Shown: positions 35,954 through 46,657, counted from the first letter of the stretch. The stretch: 64,000 nt of DNA from Cyanobacteriota bacterium (GCA_022402445.1 JAKRSF010000010.1:1-64000); one strand, 5' to 3'. Translations and numbers: made by a program. The notes: generated from the letters alone by a model not told the origin.

Positions 35954-38722
35954 CTACCGGAGTTTTGGGGTGTTTGCGATCGCGGTTGTAGATTCTTGCG
36001 ATCGCGGCGGGGGCAGGTGGGTCAAGGTGGCGATCGCGGTGAACAGGTGGCCCCGGAGCAGGGCGGCGGCGGCCTTGAGGTAATGGAATTCGATGACGGT
36101 TGGGTCGAGGGCGATCGCGCGATCGATGGCTTCGGCGGCTTCGGCGGCCCGGAAGTCGTAGAGGTTCACGAAGGCGAGGTAGGCCCAGAGGTTGGGGTTT
36201 TGGCCGTCGCGATCGCACAGGGCCTCAAAACTGGCGATCGCGCCGGGGGCGTCCCGTTGCAGCACCTGGGCTAGGGCGAGGCCGTAGCGGTAGCTGGGGC
36301 GATCGTCTCCCAGTTCGATGCGGGCGGTGAGGCTATCTTCGGCGGCGACGAGGTACTGCTGGGTGGGGGCGTATTGGTTGAGGCGGCCCACTTCGGCAAA
36401 GATGCGATCAAGGGCGGGCAGGCCGCGCGGCAACTCCAAAGCCAGCAGCCGCAGTTGGGTCACCCAGTCGAGTTCGTAGGGATTTTTCTGCAAAGGCGGG
36501 GCGTCGGGGGTGATCGCGAGGCGCACGGGGGCTGCGATCGCTAGGGGTTTTAGGTCGTCGCCGTCGCCATCGAGATAAACCCCCTCCAGTTGATAGACAC
36601 CGGGAACGAGGTTGGGGGGCGGCAGGGTGGCGCTGCGCTCTTGCACCGTGAGGATTTGCGGGCCGGGAATGTCCGGGCGATCGCGGACCCAGTGGCGGGC
36701 GATCGCGCGATCATCAATCCAGTCCGTGCGCTGGCCCTGGGGAAGGGTGGCGGGATTGGGGCCGATCCGCCGCCAAGTTAGCAACACCGTTCCCTGGGCG
36801 AGGGCTTCACTGGGGCCGGTCCAGCGGTAGGTGACGGGGATTGGCTGGCCGGGGCGGGCGCGATTGGGCAGGTCCGCGATCGCAAGACTCGGCAACGGTG
36901 ACGGGGTTTCTAGATTGTTTAGGTCCTTCTGAAGGGTGGCGCTCAGGAGGGGCGATCGCCGCCGATGCAGCCGCAATTCCGTCCCGTCCGGCAGGGGCCA
37001 GGTGCGATACACCTCAAAATCTGGCCCCGTTTCAATCAACGCCGTGATCGCCCCGTTGGCCGTCCGCCGCCGCTGGGTCCGCAGGGAGCCGCGATCGCCG
37101 GTTTTCGTAATGAACCAGTCGAAGGAGCGGGCATCCTGTTGGACAAACTCCGGCTCAGTGCCCACCTGACGGCTGTAGATCGTGGGCGTGCGCTGGCGAA
37201 AATGCTTCAATTCGCCGAAATAGTTGAGGTTGTGCTGATTAATTTCCGGCGTGGACGGCAAAACGCCCACATTGGTTTGCAGGTGCGGGCTTGCGGCGGC
37301 GATCGCGTCAATCACCTCCCCGTGGGGCCAAACGGTGCCGTTGACGTGTTTCGGGTTGCCGGGGGCCAGGGCGCTCGCAAGGGTGCCGATCGGCGGCGGC
37401 GCAATGAGGTGGGTATTGAGCAGAAACAGCAGACCCGCGATCGCGGCGGCCCCCCACCGAAAGCGAGTGCCAAACGGGCTCGTTCCCCAGGCCATCAATC
37501 CTCGGGCCAGGGCGATCGCCACGGCGGGCACATAGGGCAAAATGTAGCGCCAATCCTTATTCACCAGGACCGAACAGCAGAAATAGCTCCCCAAAATCAG
37601 CAGGCCCAGCCACCGCCACGGGGCCGGGTTGCGGATGAGTTTGGGCTGTTCGGAACTGCCCTGGGCGATTTTGCCCAGATGGCGCAGGTAACCGTAGAGG
37701 CCCCCCGCGATCGGCCCGATCAGCAGCGGCCAGGACAGGTGTTCCGGCAACAGGCGGGCGTAATAGATCCACGCATCGGGTGACAGTAGTGAGGGATCCC
37801 CCTCCAGGGCCGCCGACTGGAGCGTCGCCCGACTGCCGCCACTGAGGACAAACAGCCAGTTGGTGCCATACCACGGCCCCGCCACCGCCAGACCCAGGGC
37901 GATCGCGCCCACCCATTGCCCCAAGGCCATCCAACGCCGCTGGGCCACACATTGCCAGCCCGCCACGGCGATCGGCACCGCCAGGAAAAAAAGGCTCGTT
38001 TGCTTCGTCAGCAGCCCCGCCCCCAAGCCCAGCCCCCAGCCCGCCGCCAAGGCCCAATCAACACCCGTGGTCCGGTGGCGATCGCGCCGAAAATCCCCAC
38101 CCGATCCCTGGGGCACCGCCGCGATCGCAGCTTCGGATCGATGCCACCGCCAAAACCCGCGCACCCGTCCCCACCAGGCCGTCAGGGCCAGCAGGGCGAT
38201 CGTCACCACCGCCACCAGCGGAAAATCCGTCAAATAGTCCAGCCGCAGCCGCCATAGCCCCGGTGCCAGCGCCGCGATCGCCGCCCCCCAGCGCCCCGTC
38301 GGCCGATCAAACAGCCCCCGCCCCAGGCCATAGGTCGCCAGCATCAGCAGCCCATGCCACAGCAGATTCGACGCGATCGCCCCATCGATCCCCGCCCCCA
38401 GCAGCGCCAGCACCGGAGCCGTCACGATCTGCGTCAGGGGAGGCACCTTCGGCGACGCCTGCCACAGGGCTTGCCACCAGGCCCCATCGCCCCAGTTCGC
38501 CCCGTGCAGCAGCAGCTCCCCATAGGTCAACGACGCCGTTAGATATTCCGCCGCATCCCAGGACGGCACCGCGCGATCGCGCCACAGCCACAGCCCATCC
38601 GCGATCGCCACCAACCCCGTCAGCCCCAGCAGCCAACCGCGATCGTCCCCCAGCCCCCGGATCGGGCGGTCAACGGCCCGCCGGAGGCCGCCCAGCACTG
38701 CGGAAACCCAAGGAAACACCAT
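35954..38722 (-). CDS. GT39-type membrane glycosyltransferase with C-terminal TPR region
   Basis: 922 residues. The first 480 contain about eleven hydrophobic helices. The acidic motif after the first helix, [11 protein letters not shown] (Asp56), matches the catalytic loop of GT39/ArnT-like lipid-linked sugar transferases. A beta-rich periplasmic region follows (about 480-760), then helical repeats of TPR type ([39 protein letters not shown]). It probably transfers sugar from a polyprenyl donor to protein or glycan. It is divergent from the fucosyltransferase-like gene 38974. Confidence 0.85.
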   Translation of the reverse strand: MVFPWVSAVLGGLRRAVDRPIRGLGDDRGWLLGLTGLVAIADGLWLWRDRAVPSWDAAEYLTASLTYGELLLHGANWGDGAWWQALWQASPKVPPLTQIVTAPVLALLGAGIDGAIASNLLWHGLLMLATYGLGRGLFDRPTGRWGAAIAALAPGLWRLRLDYLTDFPLVAVVTIALLALTAWWGRVRGFWRWHRSEAAIAAVPQGSGGDFRRDRHRTTGVDWALAAGWGLGLGAGLLTKQTSLFFLAVPIAVAGWQCVAQRRWMALGQWVGAIALGLAVAGPWYGTNWLFVLSGGSRATLQSAALEGDPSLLSPDAWIYYARLLPEHLSWPLLIGPIAGGLYGYLRHLGKIAQGSSEQPKLIRNPAPWRWLGLLILGSYFCCSVLVNKDWRYILPYVPAVAIALARGLMAWGTSPFGTRFRWGAAAIAGLLFLLNTHLIAPPPIGTLASALAPGNPKHVNGTVWPHGEVIDAIAAASPHLQTNVGVLPSTPEINQHNLNYFGELKHFRQRTPTIYSRQVGTEPEFVQQDARSFDWFITKTGDRGSLRTQRRRTANGAITALIETGPDFEVYRTWPLPDGTELRLHRRRSPLLSATLQKDLNNLETPSPLPSLAIADLPNRARPGQPIPVTYRWTGPSEALAQGTVLLTWRRIGPNPATLPQGQRTDWIDDRAIARHWVRDRPDIPGPQILTVQERSATLPPPNLVPGVYQLEGVYLDGDGDDLKPLAIAAPVRLAITPDAPPLQKNPYELDWVTQLRLLALELPRGLPALDRIFAEVGRLNQYAPTQQYLVAAEDSLTARIELGDDRPSYRYGLALAQVLQRDAPGAIASFEALCDRDGQNPNLWAYLAFVNLYDFRAAEAAEAIDRAIALDPTVIEFHYLKAAAALLRGHLFTAIATLTHLPPPRSQESTTAIANTPKLR

Positions 38723-38973
38723 GAACGTTTAGGGAAATTTAGAAAACTTCAACAACAGCCAAGGGCCAAGCCGGGATCAAGTCAGGGCCAGGGATAGCCG
38801 GTTGACCTCGGTCGATCTTCGCGGATCCCATCACCCCCACCCATCACGCCAGACCAAGGGCATCTTACCGTGCGGCCCCAAGCCCCCTGACATCTCCCAA
38901 TCGAGTTCATACAATTGGATCGCGTCGAATTACAGTTTTTTGTCAGCTCTATTGTGTACCCCCTATTTTCACC

Positions 38974-40059
38974 ATGTCTCCCACCGTCGCCCCTGCCCTT
39001 CAGACTGTGCTGTCGGCCCCCCGGAGCGTCTCCGAGCATGGAGCCGCCCCCCGGCAAATCATTGTTTGTAAAGGTTCTTCCGGCCTAGGCAACCGCATTC
39101 TAGTCGCCTGCACCGCCCTGCTCTATGGTCGCCTCATCCACGCCACCGTCTGGATTGATTGGACCGAAGGGGACTATGCGGAACCGGGTGTCAATGCCTT
39201 TTCTCGCTTATTCCACTGCGCCAATCCCTATTACTCATTGAGCCCGCCACCGGCCTTGAGTGATCGAAATCCTCCCGCCATTGCGCCTCCGGTCTGGCGC
39301 GATCGCCTGGGCCAATCCTTCGGGAGCCTGCGGGCGGAGCTGGGGGCCAAGGGCTATGAGGATCTGTCGGTGGATGTGTCCCGAGGGGATTACCGGGAAT
39401 CGATCCTGATGCTCTGCGCCTACACCCACAAAATTCGGCGGATGGAATCCCTGTTCACTGGAGAGTTTGCTTCCCTCGCCCGCTGGCCCTATGGCGATAT
39501 TCTTCGGGCCATCCTGGCGACGGAATTGCGGCTCAAGCCGGAGATTCAGCGGCGGGTGGATGATTTCAAACGAGGGCATTTTGGCCCGTTCACCCTCGGG
39601 GTGCATATCCGCTATACGGATATGAAAAGTCCGGTGGATCGCATCCTAGAAACGGTGCAGCGGCTGCGCGATCGCCACCCGAAACCCCCGGTGATTTTCC
39701 TGGCGACGGATTCCCAGGAGATCCGCGATCGCTTCGTAGCCACCTTTGATCGGGTTTGCACAACGGATAAATGGTTTCCGGAGGAGGGGGGACGGCTGCA
39801 CCTGCGATCGGGCCAGGATCCGCTGGAAAATGCCACGGAAGCGTTGACGGATCTATACCTCCTGGCGGCCTGCGATGGGTTGGTGTTTTCGTCGCGCTCT
39901 TCCTTTGGCTATGTGGCGTCGCTCCTGAGCCAAGCCCCCGCCCGCCAGTGCCATGATGTGGAGCAGCCAACCCGTCTAGAACGGCTCCAGGGCAAGATCG
40001 AGGCGAAGCTAAAGGCCGTGCGGGACCGGCTGGGGATTCAGGGCGATCGCGGTGACTAA
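38974..40059 (+). CDS. fucosyltransferase-like protein (NodZ/GT23-like)
   Basis: 361 residues. IIVCKGSSGLGNRILVACTALLYGRL resembles the GxGNR donor loop of O- and alpha-1,6-fucosyltransferases. TLGVHIRYTDMK is the HxRxTD-like second motif, and SRSSFGYVASLL the third. It likely transfers fucose from GDP-fucose to a cell-surface glycan or lipid. The N-terminal 30 residues are unstructured. The gene lies divergent from the GT39 protein, so the two may work on the same glycan; that is inference. Confidence 0.78.
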   Translation: MSPTVAPALQTVLSAPRSVSEHGAAPRQIIVCKGSSGLGNRILVACTALLYGRLIHATVWIDWTEGDYAEPGVNAFSRLFHCANPYYSLSPPPALSDRNPPAIAPPVWRDRLGQSFGSLRAELGAKGYEDLSVDVSRGDYRESILMLCAYTHKIRRMESLFTGEFASLARWPYGDILRAILATELRLKPEIQRRVDDFKRGHFGPFTLGVHIRYTDMKSPVDRILETVQRLRDRHPKPPVIFLATDSQEIRDRFVATFDRVCTTDKWFPEEGGRLHLRSGQDPLENATEALTDLYLLAACDGLVFSSRSSFGYVASLLSQAPARQCHDVEQPTRLERLQGKIEAKLKAVRDRLGIQGDRGD

Positions 40060-40166
40060 ACCAAAATCCCTAGGGCGAGACGGCGATCGCGAGTGCATCC
40101 ACTGCTATAGCTTAGGGATAGGCATCGGCCATTCATGGGGTAGAACTCGATCGGGGCAGTGTTTCG

Positions 40167-40865
40167 ATGGACCTTTACGGCGGTCAAGATCCGCGCCACT
40201 TACCTTGCTACAGCGCAGCGGATGCGGCCCGCCATTTGCGGATTCCAGCCGCCACCGTTCACGCCTGGACCAAGGGTCGGACCTATAAAACCGTTGACGG
40301 CGATCGCCGCTCTGCTCCGGTGATTACGGCTAGCCAATCAAAGCCGTTGCTGCTCTCGTTCATTAACTTGATCGAACTGCATGTGTTGCGCGCCATCCGC
40401 AGTCGCCACAGGATTGATCTTTTGAAGATCCGCACTGCCTTGGACTATCTTGAAACCCAGATCAAGATTTCTCATCCATTAGCCCATCAGGAATTTCGGA
40501 CCGATGGGGTTGATTTATTCATTGATTATTATGAGGACTTAATCAACGTATCCCGGTCAGGGCAGGCGGCTTTGAAGGGCGTGATCGCGCAACATCTTGA
40601 ACGCATTGAACCCGATGATCAGGGTATGGCCATTCGTTTGTATCCCTTCACCCGCGATCGCGAAAGCAACAGCCCCCGTATCCTTGCCTTTGACCCGCGC
40701 ATTGCCTTTGGCCGCCTTGCCATTGTGGATCGCGGCATTCCAGTGGAGATTATCATCAGTCGTCACCGGGCTGGGGATAGCGTGGCGACCATGGCGCGGG
40801 ATTATGAATGCCCCCTGGAATCCATTGAAGAAGCATTGCGTAGCGCCCTCCCGATTCCCGCATGA
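40167..40865 (+). CDS. VapB45-like antitoxin (DUF433, MerR-like HTH)
   Basis: 232 residues. A helix-turn-helix opens the protein (YSAADAARHLRIPAATVHAWTKGRTYKT). The C-terminal DUF433 region is DPRIAFGRLAIVDRGIPVEIIISRHRAGDSVATMARDYECPLESIEEALR. The size and layout match the large VapB45 antitoxins (about 230 residues) rather than small VapB proteins. It overlaps the toxin gene by ATGA (40862-40865), indicating translational coupling. It should bind and neutralise the PIN-like partner and repress the operon. Confidence 0.82.
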   Translation: MDLYGGQDPRHLPCYSAADAARHLRIPAATVHAWTKGRTYKTVDGDRRSAPVITASQSKPLLLSFINLIELHVLRAIRSRHRIDLLKIRTALDYLETQIKISHPLAHQEFRTDGVDLFIDYYEDLINVSRSGQAALKGVIAQHLERIEPDDQGMAIRLYPFTRDRESNSPRILAFDPRIAFGRLAIVDRGIPVEIIISRHRAGDSVATMARDYECPLESIEEALRSALPIPA

Positions 40866-41296
40866 GCCTTGAGGTGTCCTCGCAACCACTCGTATTTTTT
40901 GTGGATCGTTGCCTGGGGCGCAGTGTTTTTCAAGCCTTGAACCAAACGGGAATCATGGTCAAATTCCATGACGATGAATTCCCCCAAAGCACTCTGGATA
41001 CCGAATGGTTGCCCATTGTGGGTCAGCGGGACTGGGTTGTTCTGACTAAAGATGCGGCCATTGGGCGTAATGCCCTTGAGCGCCGTGCGGTTGCCAGGGC
41101 AAACCTGCGACTGTTTACCCTCACTCGCCAGGATTTGACCGGTGCGGAAATGGCGGCGGTTTTAGTGCAGGCCCTTGGGGCGATGCAGCGGTTCGTTCAT
41201 CGCTATCCGGCCCCCTTCATTGCCAAGGTGGATCGGGCCGGAAAAATCAGAATTTGGCGCGATCGCGCGGCCCTCTTGGGGGAATTGGGGCGCTAG
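40862..41296 (+). CDS. VapC45-like PIN-like toxin
   Basis: 144 residues. FFVDRCLGR (Asp15), KFHDDEF (Asp37, Asp38, Glu39), [11 protein letters not shown] (Asp57, Asp64) give the acidic set of PIN-like nucleases of the VapC45 type. It would be an RNA endonuclease toxin held by its partner; the target RNA is unknown. The stop codon overlaps the 3' end of trmFO, which is read from the other strand (four shared bases, 41293-41296). Confidence 0.82.
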   Translation: MSLEVSSQPLVFFVDRCLGRSVFQALNQTGIMVKFHDDEFPQSTLDTEWLPIVGQRDWVVLTKDAAIGRNALERRAVARANLRLFTLTRQDLTGAEMAAVLVQALGAMQRFVHRYPAPFIAKVDRAGKIRIWRDRAALLGELGR

Positions 41297-42669
41297 ACGA
41301 TCGCGGCGGGCACTGTCTCTTTAAGGACTTGATCACGCCACTGGTCCAGGTCCGCGAGGGCGCGATCGCGGTAGCGGCCATAGCGTTCCGCCTTATTGCG
41401 AATTTTCTCGGGCAGGGGAGGCAAAATGCCAAAATTCGGCGGCATGGGCTGAAAATGCTTCGGCTCCGCGCCGCTGATAAATTCAAACAGCGCCCCGGCC
41501 ATGGTGGTGGGTGGCAGGGCGATCGGATCGCGGCCCAGGGCGATGCGCGCCGCATTGGTACCCGCCAGCCAGCCCCCCGCCGTCGCCGCCGTGTAGCCCT
41601 CGGTGCCCACCAACTGCCCCGCCGCCAGCAAATCCCGCCGCGCCTTGAATTGCAGGGTCGGTTGCAGCAGCTCCGGCGCATTCAAAAACGTATTGCGGTG
41701 CATCACCCCCATCCGCACAAATTCCGCCTGCTCTAGGCCGGGAATGGTGCGGAAAATCCGCTGCTGTTCCCCCCAGCGCAAATTGGTTTGAAAGCCCACC
41801 AAATTCCAAAGCTGCCCCGCCTTGTCCTCCTGGCGCAGTTGCACGACGGCGTAGGGGCGCTTGTCACGGTTGGCGGGATCCTTAAAGTCGCCGAGGCGCG
41901 CGTCGAACAATCCCACGGGCTTGAGGGGGCCGTAGCGCATGGTGTCTTCCCCCCGGCGGGCCAGTTCTTCGATGGGGAGGCACCCTTCAAAAAATTTGGC
42001 GGTTTCCCGCTCGAAGTCTTTTAGTTCTGCCTGTTCGGCGCTGCACAGGGCGTCGCGGAAGGCCAGGTACTGCGCCCGATCCATGGGGCAGTTGAGGTAG
42101 GCGGCTTCACCGCGATCGTAGCGGGAGGCCATGAAGGCGATCGCGCGATCAATAGTCTCCCCCACGACGATGGGGCTAGCGGCGTCGAAAAAGCTCATGT
42201 AGCTCTGGCCCGCGAACCGCTGGAGATCGTCGGCGAGATCCGGGGCGGTCAGGGGGCCGGAACAGAGGACCGCGATCGCGTCCCTGGGGATTTCACGCAC
42301 CTCCCCCCGCCGCAGTTCAATCAACGGATGGCTCGCCAGGGTTTCGGTCAAATCTCGGCCAAATTCCCCGCGATCGACCGCCAAAGCGCCCCCCGCTGGC
42401 ACCGCGTGGTGATCGGCCTTGTGGATGACGATCGCCCCGAGCCGCCGCAGTTCCTCATGGAGCAGGCCCGCCGCGCGATCGGTCGCCATGGCCCCAAAGG
42501 AGTTGCTGCACACCAGTTCCGCCAACTGACCCGTATGGTGGGCGGGGCTCTGGCGCAGGGGACGCATCTCGTGCAGCACCGCTGGCACCCCGGCCTGGGC
42601 AATCTGCCAAGCCGCCTCCGTGCCCGCGAGGCCACCGCCGATGACATGGATGGGATTGGGGGTGCTCAT
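41293..42669 (-). CDS. trmFO: tRNA m5U54 methyltransferase, folate/FAD-dependent
   Basis: 458 residues. The FAD motif [18 protein letters not shown] begins the protein, followed by [22 protein letters not shown], and later [60 protein letters not shown]. TrmFO methylates U54 in the tRNA T-loop with methylenetetrahydrofolate. ATG 42669 (MSTPNPIHV) is chosen; yajQ starts upstream on the same strand, 50 bases away. Confidence 0.96.
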   Translation of the reverse strand: MSTPNPIHVIGGGLAGTEAAWQIAQAGVPAVLHEMRPLRQSPAHHTGQLAELVCSNSFGAMATDRAAGLLHEELRRLGAIVIHKADHHAVPAGGALAVDRGEFGRDLTETLASHPLIELRRGEVREIPRDAIAVLCSGPLTAPDLADDLQRFAGQSYMSFFDAASPIVVGETIDRAIAFMASRYDRGEAAYLNCPMDRAQYLAFRDALCSAEQAELKDFERETAKFFEGCLPIEELARRGEDTMRYGPLKPVGLFDARLGDFKDPANRDKRPYAVVQLRQEDKAGQLWNLVGFQTNLRWGEQQRIFRTIPGLEQAEFVRMGVMHRNTFLNAPELLQPTLQFKARRDLLAAGQLVGTEGYTAATAGGWLAGTNAARIALGRDPIALPPTTMAGALFEFISGAEPKHFQPMPPNFGILPPLPEKIRNKAERYGRYRDRALADLDQWRDQVLKETVPAAIV

Positions 42670-42719
42670 GGGGATGTCTTGGGCCGTGATGGGGGGCTGG
42701 ACGCGCGATCGCGCCGGAA

Positions 42720-43211
42720 CTAGCGGTAATTCGTGAACTGGAGCGCCACGGGCCACTCTTCCTGCTTCAGGGCCGCGATCGCCTGTTGCAGATCATCCTT
42801 GGATTTACTCGACACCCGCACCGCATCCCCTTGGATGGACGCCTGGGCCTTCTTCACCTGGTCGCGGATGAATTTAGAAATCTGCTTCGCCACTTCCTTA
42901 TCAATGCCCTTGACGAGCTTAATTTCCTGGCGCACCCGGTTGCCGCTGGCGGACTCCACCTCGCCGTAGTCAAAGATCTTGAGGTCCAGATTCCGTTTCG
43001 CCGCCTTCTGGCACATCACCTCAATCACCGCCGTGAGGGTCATGTCACTGGCGCTTTCGATGGTGATACTGGTTTCCCCCAGATCAATTTGGGTTTTAGT
43101 GTCCTTCAGGTCGTAGCGACTCGCCACATCTCGGCGGGTTTGGTCGATCGCATTGACCAATTCCTGACGATCAAAATCACTGACGATATCAAATGAATAG
43201 GACGAAGCCAT
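42720..43211 (-). CDS. YajQ family nucleotide-binding protein
   Basis: 163 residues. [38 protein letters not shown] and the C-terminal [32 protein letters not shown] identify the YajQ/UPF0234 family. Some homologues bind cyclic-di-GMP; others bind nucleotides or RNA. ATG 43211 (MASSYSF) is standard. The gene lies between trmFO and the MAPEG-type protein on the same strand (52 bases from the latter). Confidence 0.94.
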   Translation of the reverse strand: MASSYSFDIVSDFDRQELVNAIDQTRRDVASRYDLKDTKTQIDLGETSITIESASDMTLTAVIEVMCQKAAKRNLDLKIFDYGEVESASGNRVRQEIKLVKGIDKEVAKQISKFIRDQVKKAQASIQGDAVRVSSKSKDDLQQAIAALKQEEWPVALQFTNYR

Positions 43212-43263
43212 CGGTTCTCTAGGGAATGCAACTCGACAAGAAAAAGGGTAGCGGTCTAGCCCC

Positions 43264-43686
43264 TTAGGACTGGAGCGATTGGGTGATGCTGCTAACGAAA
43301 AGGGTAATGGTCGAAGCGGTGCCAATGCCGAACATGAGCGATCGCAGGGGCGGCACATTGGCAATATAGGCCACCGAAAACAGGAACCGAGCCACGACAA
43401 AGGCGATCGCCGCCCAGCCCGCCGTGGTCGAATCCACCCCCGTCACATAGGCCGCCAACGCCGCCGCCGCGTAGGGTGCAAAGGTTTCAAAACTGTTTTG
43501 GTGCGCCCAGCTCGCCCGCTTTCCGTAGGGGGGCAACGTATCAAAGGTGGCGCGCGGTGCCCCCAGATCAAACCCCACCTGGAACCGCGCTGCGGCCACC
43601 AACAGATAGGGGAAATAAACCAGGAAAAAGGCGATCGCGATCGACAGCAACAGAATCGAAGGAACCGGCCAGCCAAACATGAGCAT
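43264..43686 (-). CDS. MAPEG-family integral membrane protein
   Basis: 140 residues with four hydrophobic helices. [21 protein letters not shown] and [21 protein letters not shown] match the MAPEG signature (membrane-associated proteins in eicosanoid and glutathione metabolism). Bacterial members may be glutathione transferases; the substrate is unknown here. Start ATG 43686 or 43680. Confidence 0.85.
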   Translation of the reverse strand: MLMFGWPVPSILLLSIAIAFFLVYFPYLLVAAARFQVGFDLGAPRATFDTLPPYGKRASWAHQNSFETFAPYAAAALAAYVTGVDSTTAGWAAIAFVVARFLFSVAYIANVPPLRSLMFGIGTASTITLFVSSITQSLQS

Positions 43687-43831
43687 AGGTCTCTAACGAA
43701 GGGTAATCGGGCAAAGATCCGGCAACTCCCCGCAGACCGCAGCGGGGGCGCTCCCCATCCACGGGGGAACCCCTAGGGCTCCATAACCCCCACGCCTTGG
43801 ACGATCCGCAGCCTAATCAACCCCAGTCAAA

Positions 43832-44335
43832 TTAGTCAAAGTAGAACAGCGTCACCACCTTCCGTAGCTCCTCCGCCTCATGGCAGGTGTCCAGCAGGGT
43901 CACACTGTCATGGAAAGCAAAGCAGATCAATTGCTGGCAGCGGGACACAATCTCCTGGTTACACCGGGCGCTGGCCTCCGCGAGGGCCATTTGATCATGC
44001 TCGGGATGTTCGACGAGGTGCATCACCGATTCGAGCTGCGATCGCGACTCCCTCGGCTGGCGGTCGAGGCTCTGGGGCAAGATCACCGTCAGCAGGTTTG
44101 GATCCGCGCGCATGGCCCCGCGAATCGCCGCCGCATTGGTGCCCGTCGCACCGGAGGTGATCAGGTGGTTGCCCGCTAGGACCAGCGCATAGCTGAGGGT
44201 TTCGATCAACTGCTGGTGGGTGATGGGCACATGGCGAGATCCCAAAATAGAGATCCGCTTCGACCCAGTTTGCTGGATCGCCATCAACTCCTGGAGGAAG
44301 TCGTCAACCTTTGGAATATCGAGGGATTGACTCAA
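43832..44335 (-). CDS. DprA-like Rossmann protein (DNA recombination-mediator protein A)
   Basis: 167 residues. ISILGSRHVPITHQQLIETLSYALVLAGNHLITSGATGTNAAAIRGAMRADPNLLTVILPQSLDRQP resembles the SMF/DprA core that loads RecA on incoming single-stranded DNA. The protein is about half the length of a full DprA and lacks the flanking domains. Cyanobacteria often carry this short form beside or instead of full DprA. Its role in transformation is inferred. Confidence 0.8.
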   Translation of the reverse strand: MSQSLDIPKVDDFLQELMAIQQTGSKRISILGSRHVPITHQQLIETLSYALVLAGNHLITSGATGTNAAAIRGAMRADPNLLTVILPQSLDRQPRESRSQLESVMHLVEHPEHDQMALAEASARCNQEIVSRCQQLICFAFHDSVTLLDTCHEAEELRKVVTLFYFD

Positions 44336-44476
44336 GGGCGCTAGCGGGCTTGTCCGGTCAAAACGTCGGAGTCATTCTATCAGACAGGCTTGCGGATTGT
44401 TTGCTAGCATTTCCCTATTGCCGCGTATTGCCGCATCCGAGTGCGACCCCCTGTCCCTTCCTGCCCCAGAGGTTGA

Positions 44477-44935
44477 ATGATCAATCGTTCCCACCCCGTG
44501 CCTAGCGATGTTGTCCCCCGTGAGCTTGATGGGGTGTCCCCAGGGGGTGAGTCCTCCGTGGCGGCTTCTAGTGAGGCTGCGTCCGCCGAGGCGATCGCGT
44601 GGGAAATGGCGCGGGCGGCGGACAACCGCAAGGGATCCAATATTGTGCTGCTGGAGGTGGGGGAGGTGTCCTACCTGGCGGACTATTTCGCGATCGCGAC
44701 GGGGTTTTCTCGGGCCCAGGTGCGCGCCATCTCCGATGAAATCCTAGAGCGCATTGAGCAGGAATTTGGCCGACTGCCCCGCAACATTTCGGGCCAGGGG
44801 GACGCAAGCTGGGTGCTGTTGGACTATGGCGATGTGGTGGCCCACGTGATGCTGCCGGAGGAGCGGGAATTTTACGATCTCGAAGCCTTCTGGGGCCACG
44901 CCAGCCGCATCGATTATGTGCCGGAACTGGCCTAG
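44477..44935 (+). CDS. rsfS: ribosomal silencing factor RsfS
   Basis: 152 residues. The Iojap core is ADNRKGSNIVLLEVGEVSYLADYFAIATGFSRAQVRAISDEI and WVLLDYGDVVAHVMLPEEREFYDLEAFW. RsfS binds L14 and blocks subunit joining when nutrients are low. The first 35 residues are a Ser/Ala-rich extension. The order rsfS-CGLD27-asparaginase, as here, recurs in cyanobacteria (recalled, not checked). Confidence 0.95.
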   Translation: MINRSHPVPSDVVPRELDGVSPGGESSVAASSEAASAEAIAWEMARAADNRKGSNIVLLEVGEVSYLADYFAIATGFSRAQVRAISDEILERIEQEFGRLPRNISGQGDASWVLLDYGDVVAHVMLPEEREFYDLEAFWGHASRIDYVPELA

Positions 44936-45008
44936 CTTTGGCCCTGGCAAGGTCGGCAACGCTCGATCGCCCATTCCAATCCAACTCAACCAACCATCCA
45001 TTTGCTAG

Positions 45009-45035
45009 TTAGGGACTGAACCGTTTAGGGACTGA
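45009..45035 (+). repeat. 11-base direct repeat just before CGLD27
   Basis: TTAGGGACTGA occurs at 45009-45019 and again at 45025-45035, period 16, ending two bases before the ATG at 45038. Both copies contain AGGGA, so the duplication gives two ribosome-site-like elements, the second too close to the start to be ideal. It may be a recent slippage duplication or a binding site. Confidence 0.6.
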
Positions 45036-45037
45036 CC

Positions 45038-45538
45038 ATGGCACGCCCATCCACCTCCATTTGTCCGGTGCCGATCGAGCAGCAGCCGCTCAATGAATAT
45101 AAGGAGATGAGCGAAGCGTGGCTGTTTCGGTGGGTGAAGCTTGGCTGGGGGCCGTATTCCCTGCGGCTGGCGGTGGTGTGGGGGCTGGCGTGGCTGGTGA
45201 TTGGGCCGGTGGCGGCGGGCACGGTGGCCCCGTCTAAGGATCTGAGCCATTTTTTGCTGGGGACCGGCGGCGGCTGTGCGGTGGTGGTGATGCTGCTGCT
45301 GCTGCGGCTCTATTCGGGCTGGAGCTATGTGCGCGATCGCCTGACCTGTGAAACCGTCGAGTACGAAGAATCGGGCTGGTATGACGGCCAGCGCTGGGAA
45401 AAGCCGCCCCAGGTGCTCAGCCAAGATCGGCTGGTGGCGAGCTATCAGGTGGATCCGGCCCTCGATCGCCTGCGCCGGACGTTCCTCGCGATCGCGGCCT
45501 GCGGTCTCGTGGGGGCCATCCTCTGGCAACTGGTTTAG
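45038..45538 (+). CDS. CGLD27 family protein (DUF1230)
   Basis: 166 residues. CPVPIEQQPLNEYKEMSEAWLFRW is the signature N-terminus of the CGLD27 family, conserved in green algae, plants, diatoms and cyanobacteria. Two hydrophobic helices (AVVWGLAWLVIGPVAAGTV, GGGCAVVVMLLLLRLY) and a C-terminal one (FLAIAACGLVGAILWQLV) follow. GWSYVRDRLTCETVEYEESGWYDGQ is also typical. Its exact function is unknown, but thylakoid-related membranes are expected. Confidence 0.9.
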   Translation: MARPSTSICPVPIEQQPLNEYKEMSEAWLFRWVKLGWGPYSLRLAVVWGLAWLVIGPVAAGTVAPSKDLSHFLLGTGGGCAVVVMLLLLRLYSGWSYVRDRLTCETVEYEESGWYDGQRWEKPPQVLSQDRLVASYQVDPALDRLRRTFLAIAACGLVGAILWQLV

Positions 45539-45703
45539 ATCCCAAAATCCCTCATCCAGGCTGGGACCGGGGTGGGGAGGCGCGATCGCCCTTGTCATGA
45601 ACCGATGAATTTCTGAAGGGACCGGCAATGCCCAAATCAGCGGGGTAGGATGAAAGGGGTGGACGAGCGCCTGCCCACCAGATTCCCATCGCCAGCACGC
45701 CCC

Positions 45704-46657
45704 ATGACCCGAGCTAAACAACTCCGAACCACCGAAATTGACGTCAAGCTGCTGCGCGAAGGCATTGCCGAATCCCAGCACCGGGCCGAAGCCGCCGTCT
45801 GTGACACGCGCGGTCGGCTGCTGATGGGGGCTGGGGATCCGTCCCTGTCGGCCTTTGTGCGGTCCGCCCTCAAGCCTTTTCAAGCCCTGGCGGCCATCTC
45901 GACGGGCATGGTGGAGCGCTTTGGCCTGTCGAACCGCGATTTGGCGGTGATGTGCGCCTCCCACCAGGGCTCCATCGAGCAGGCGCGGCAGGTGTTTAAT
46001 ATTCTTTGGCGCTGCGACATTGACCCATCCGCGCTCCAGTGCCCGGTGCCGGAGGGCAAGGAAAGCCGCCTCCAGCACAACTGTTCGGGGAAACATGCGG
46101 GGATGCTGGCGGCCTGTCTGCACCAGGGCTGGCCCTTGGCGGACTACATGGAGCGCAACCACCCGATCCAGCAGGCGATCGCGGCGAAGCTGGGGGAATT
46201 GATGGGAATGCCGCCCCAGGAAATCATTGCCGTGCGCGACGACTGCGGCGTGCCGACCTATTTGATGCAGCTTGAGCAGATGGCGACCCTGTATGCCCAT
46301 CTGGGATCGGGCCAGAGTTTGGAGATGGAGCGCATTGTGCGGGCCATGACCAGCCATCCGGAATTGGTGGCGGGGGAAGGGGGCTTTGATACGGACCTGA
46401 TGCGGGTGACGGCGGGCCAGTTGGTGAGCAAGTCCGGCGCGGAGGGAATCCAATGTGTGGGCCGGGTCGGCGAGGGGCTGGGTCTGGCGGTGAAGGTGCT
46501 CGATGGGGCGAAGCGGGCGAAATATGCCACGACGATCCATTTGCTGGTGCAGTTGGGCTGGCTGTCGCCGGAGGCGGCGGAGTCCCTGGCGAGCCGCTAT
46601 ATCAACCTGAGTCCGTTCAAGCGCCTGGACATTATTGGCGAACTAAAGATGCTGTAG
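45704..46657 (+). CDS. asparaginase (type II-like, PF06089)
   Basis: About 317 residues from ATG 45704. AVCDTRGRLLMGAGDP, FVRSALKPFQALAAISTGM, CASHQGS, and LQHNCSGKHAGMLAACLHQGWPLADYMERNHPIQQ define this asparaginase family (not the L-asparaginase I/II of E. coli). It converts asparagine to aspartate and ammonia. A longer start at ATG 45650 overlaps a TAGGAT box (45646-45651) that could be the -10 of its promoter; that favours the later start. Confidence 0.9.
   Translation: MTRAKQLRTTEIDVKLLREGIAESQHRAEAAVCDTRGRLLMGAGDPSLSAFVRSALKPFQALAAISTGMVERFGLSNRDLAVMCASHQGSIEQARQVFNILWRCDIDPSALQCPVPEGKESRLQHNCSGKHAGMLAACLHQGWPLADYMERNHPIQQAIAAKLGELMGMPPQEIIAVRDDCGVPTYLMQLEQMATLYAHLGSGQSLEMERIVRAMTSHPELVAGEGGFDTDLMRVTAGQLVSKSGAEGIQCVGRVGEGLGLAVKVLDGAKRAKYATTIHLLVQLGWLSPEAAESLASRYINLSPFKRLDIIGELKML

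Noticed and set aside
40862-41296. Possible pseudogene status of the toxin because it shares its end with trmFO
   Set aside because: The frame is complete, the acidic residues are in place and it is coupled by ATGA to the antitoxin; a four-base convergent overlap is harmless.
45005-46540. 511-codon open frame antisense to asparaginase
   Set aside because: It is rich in His, Arg, Pro and Gln with no domain, and lies opposite a clear asparaginase and CGLD27. In G+C-rich DNA the complementary frame of a real gene often stays open.
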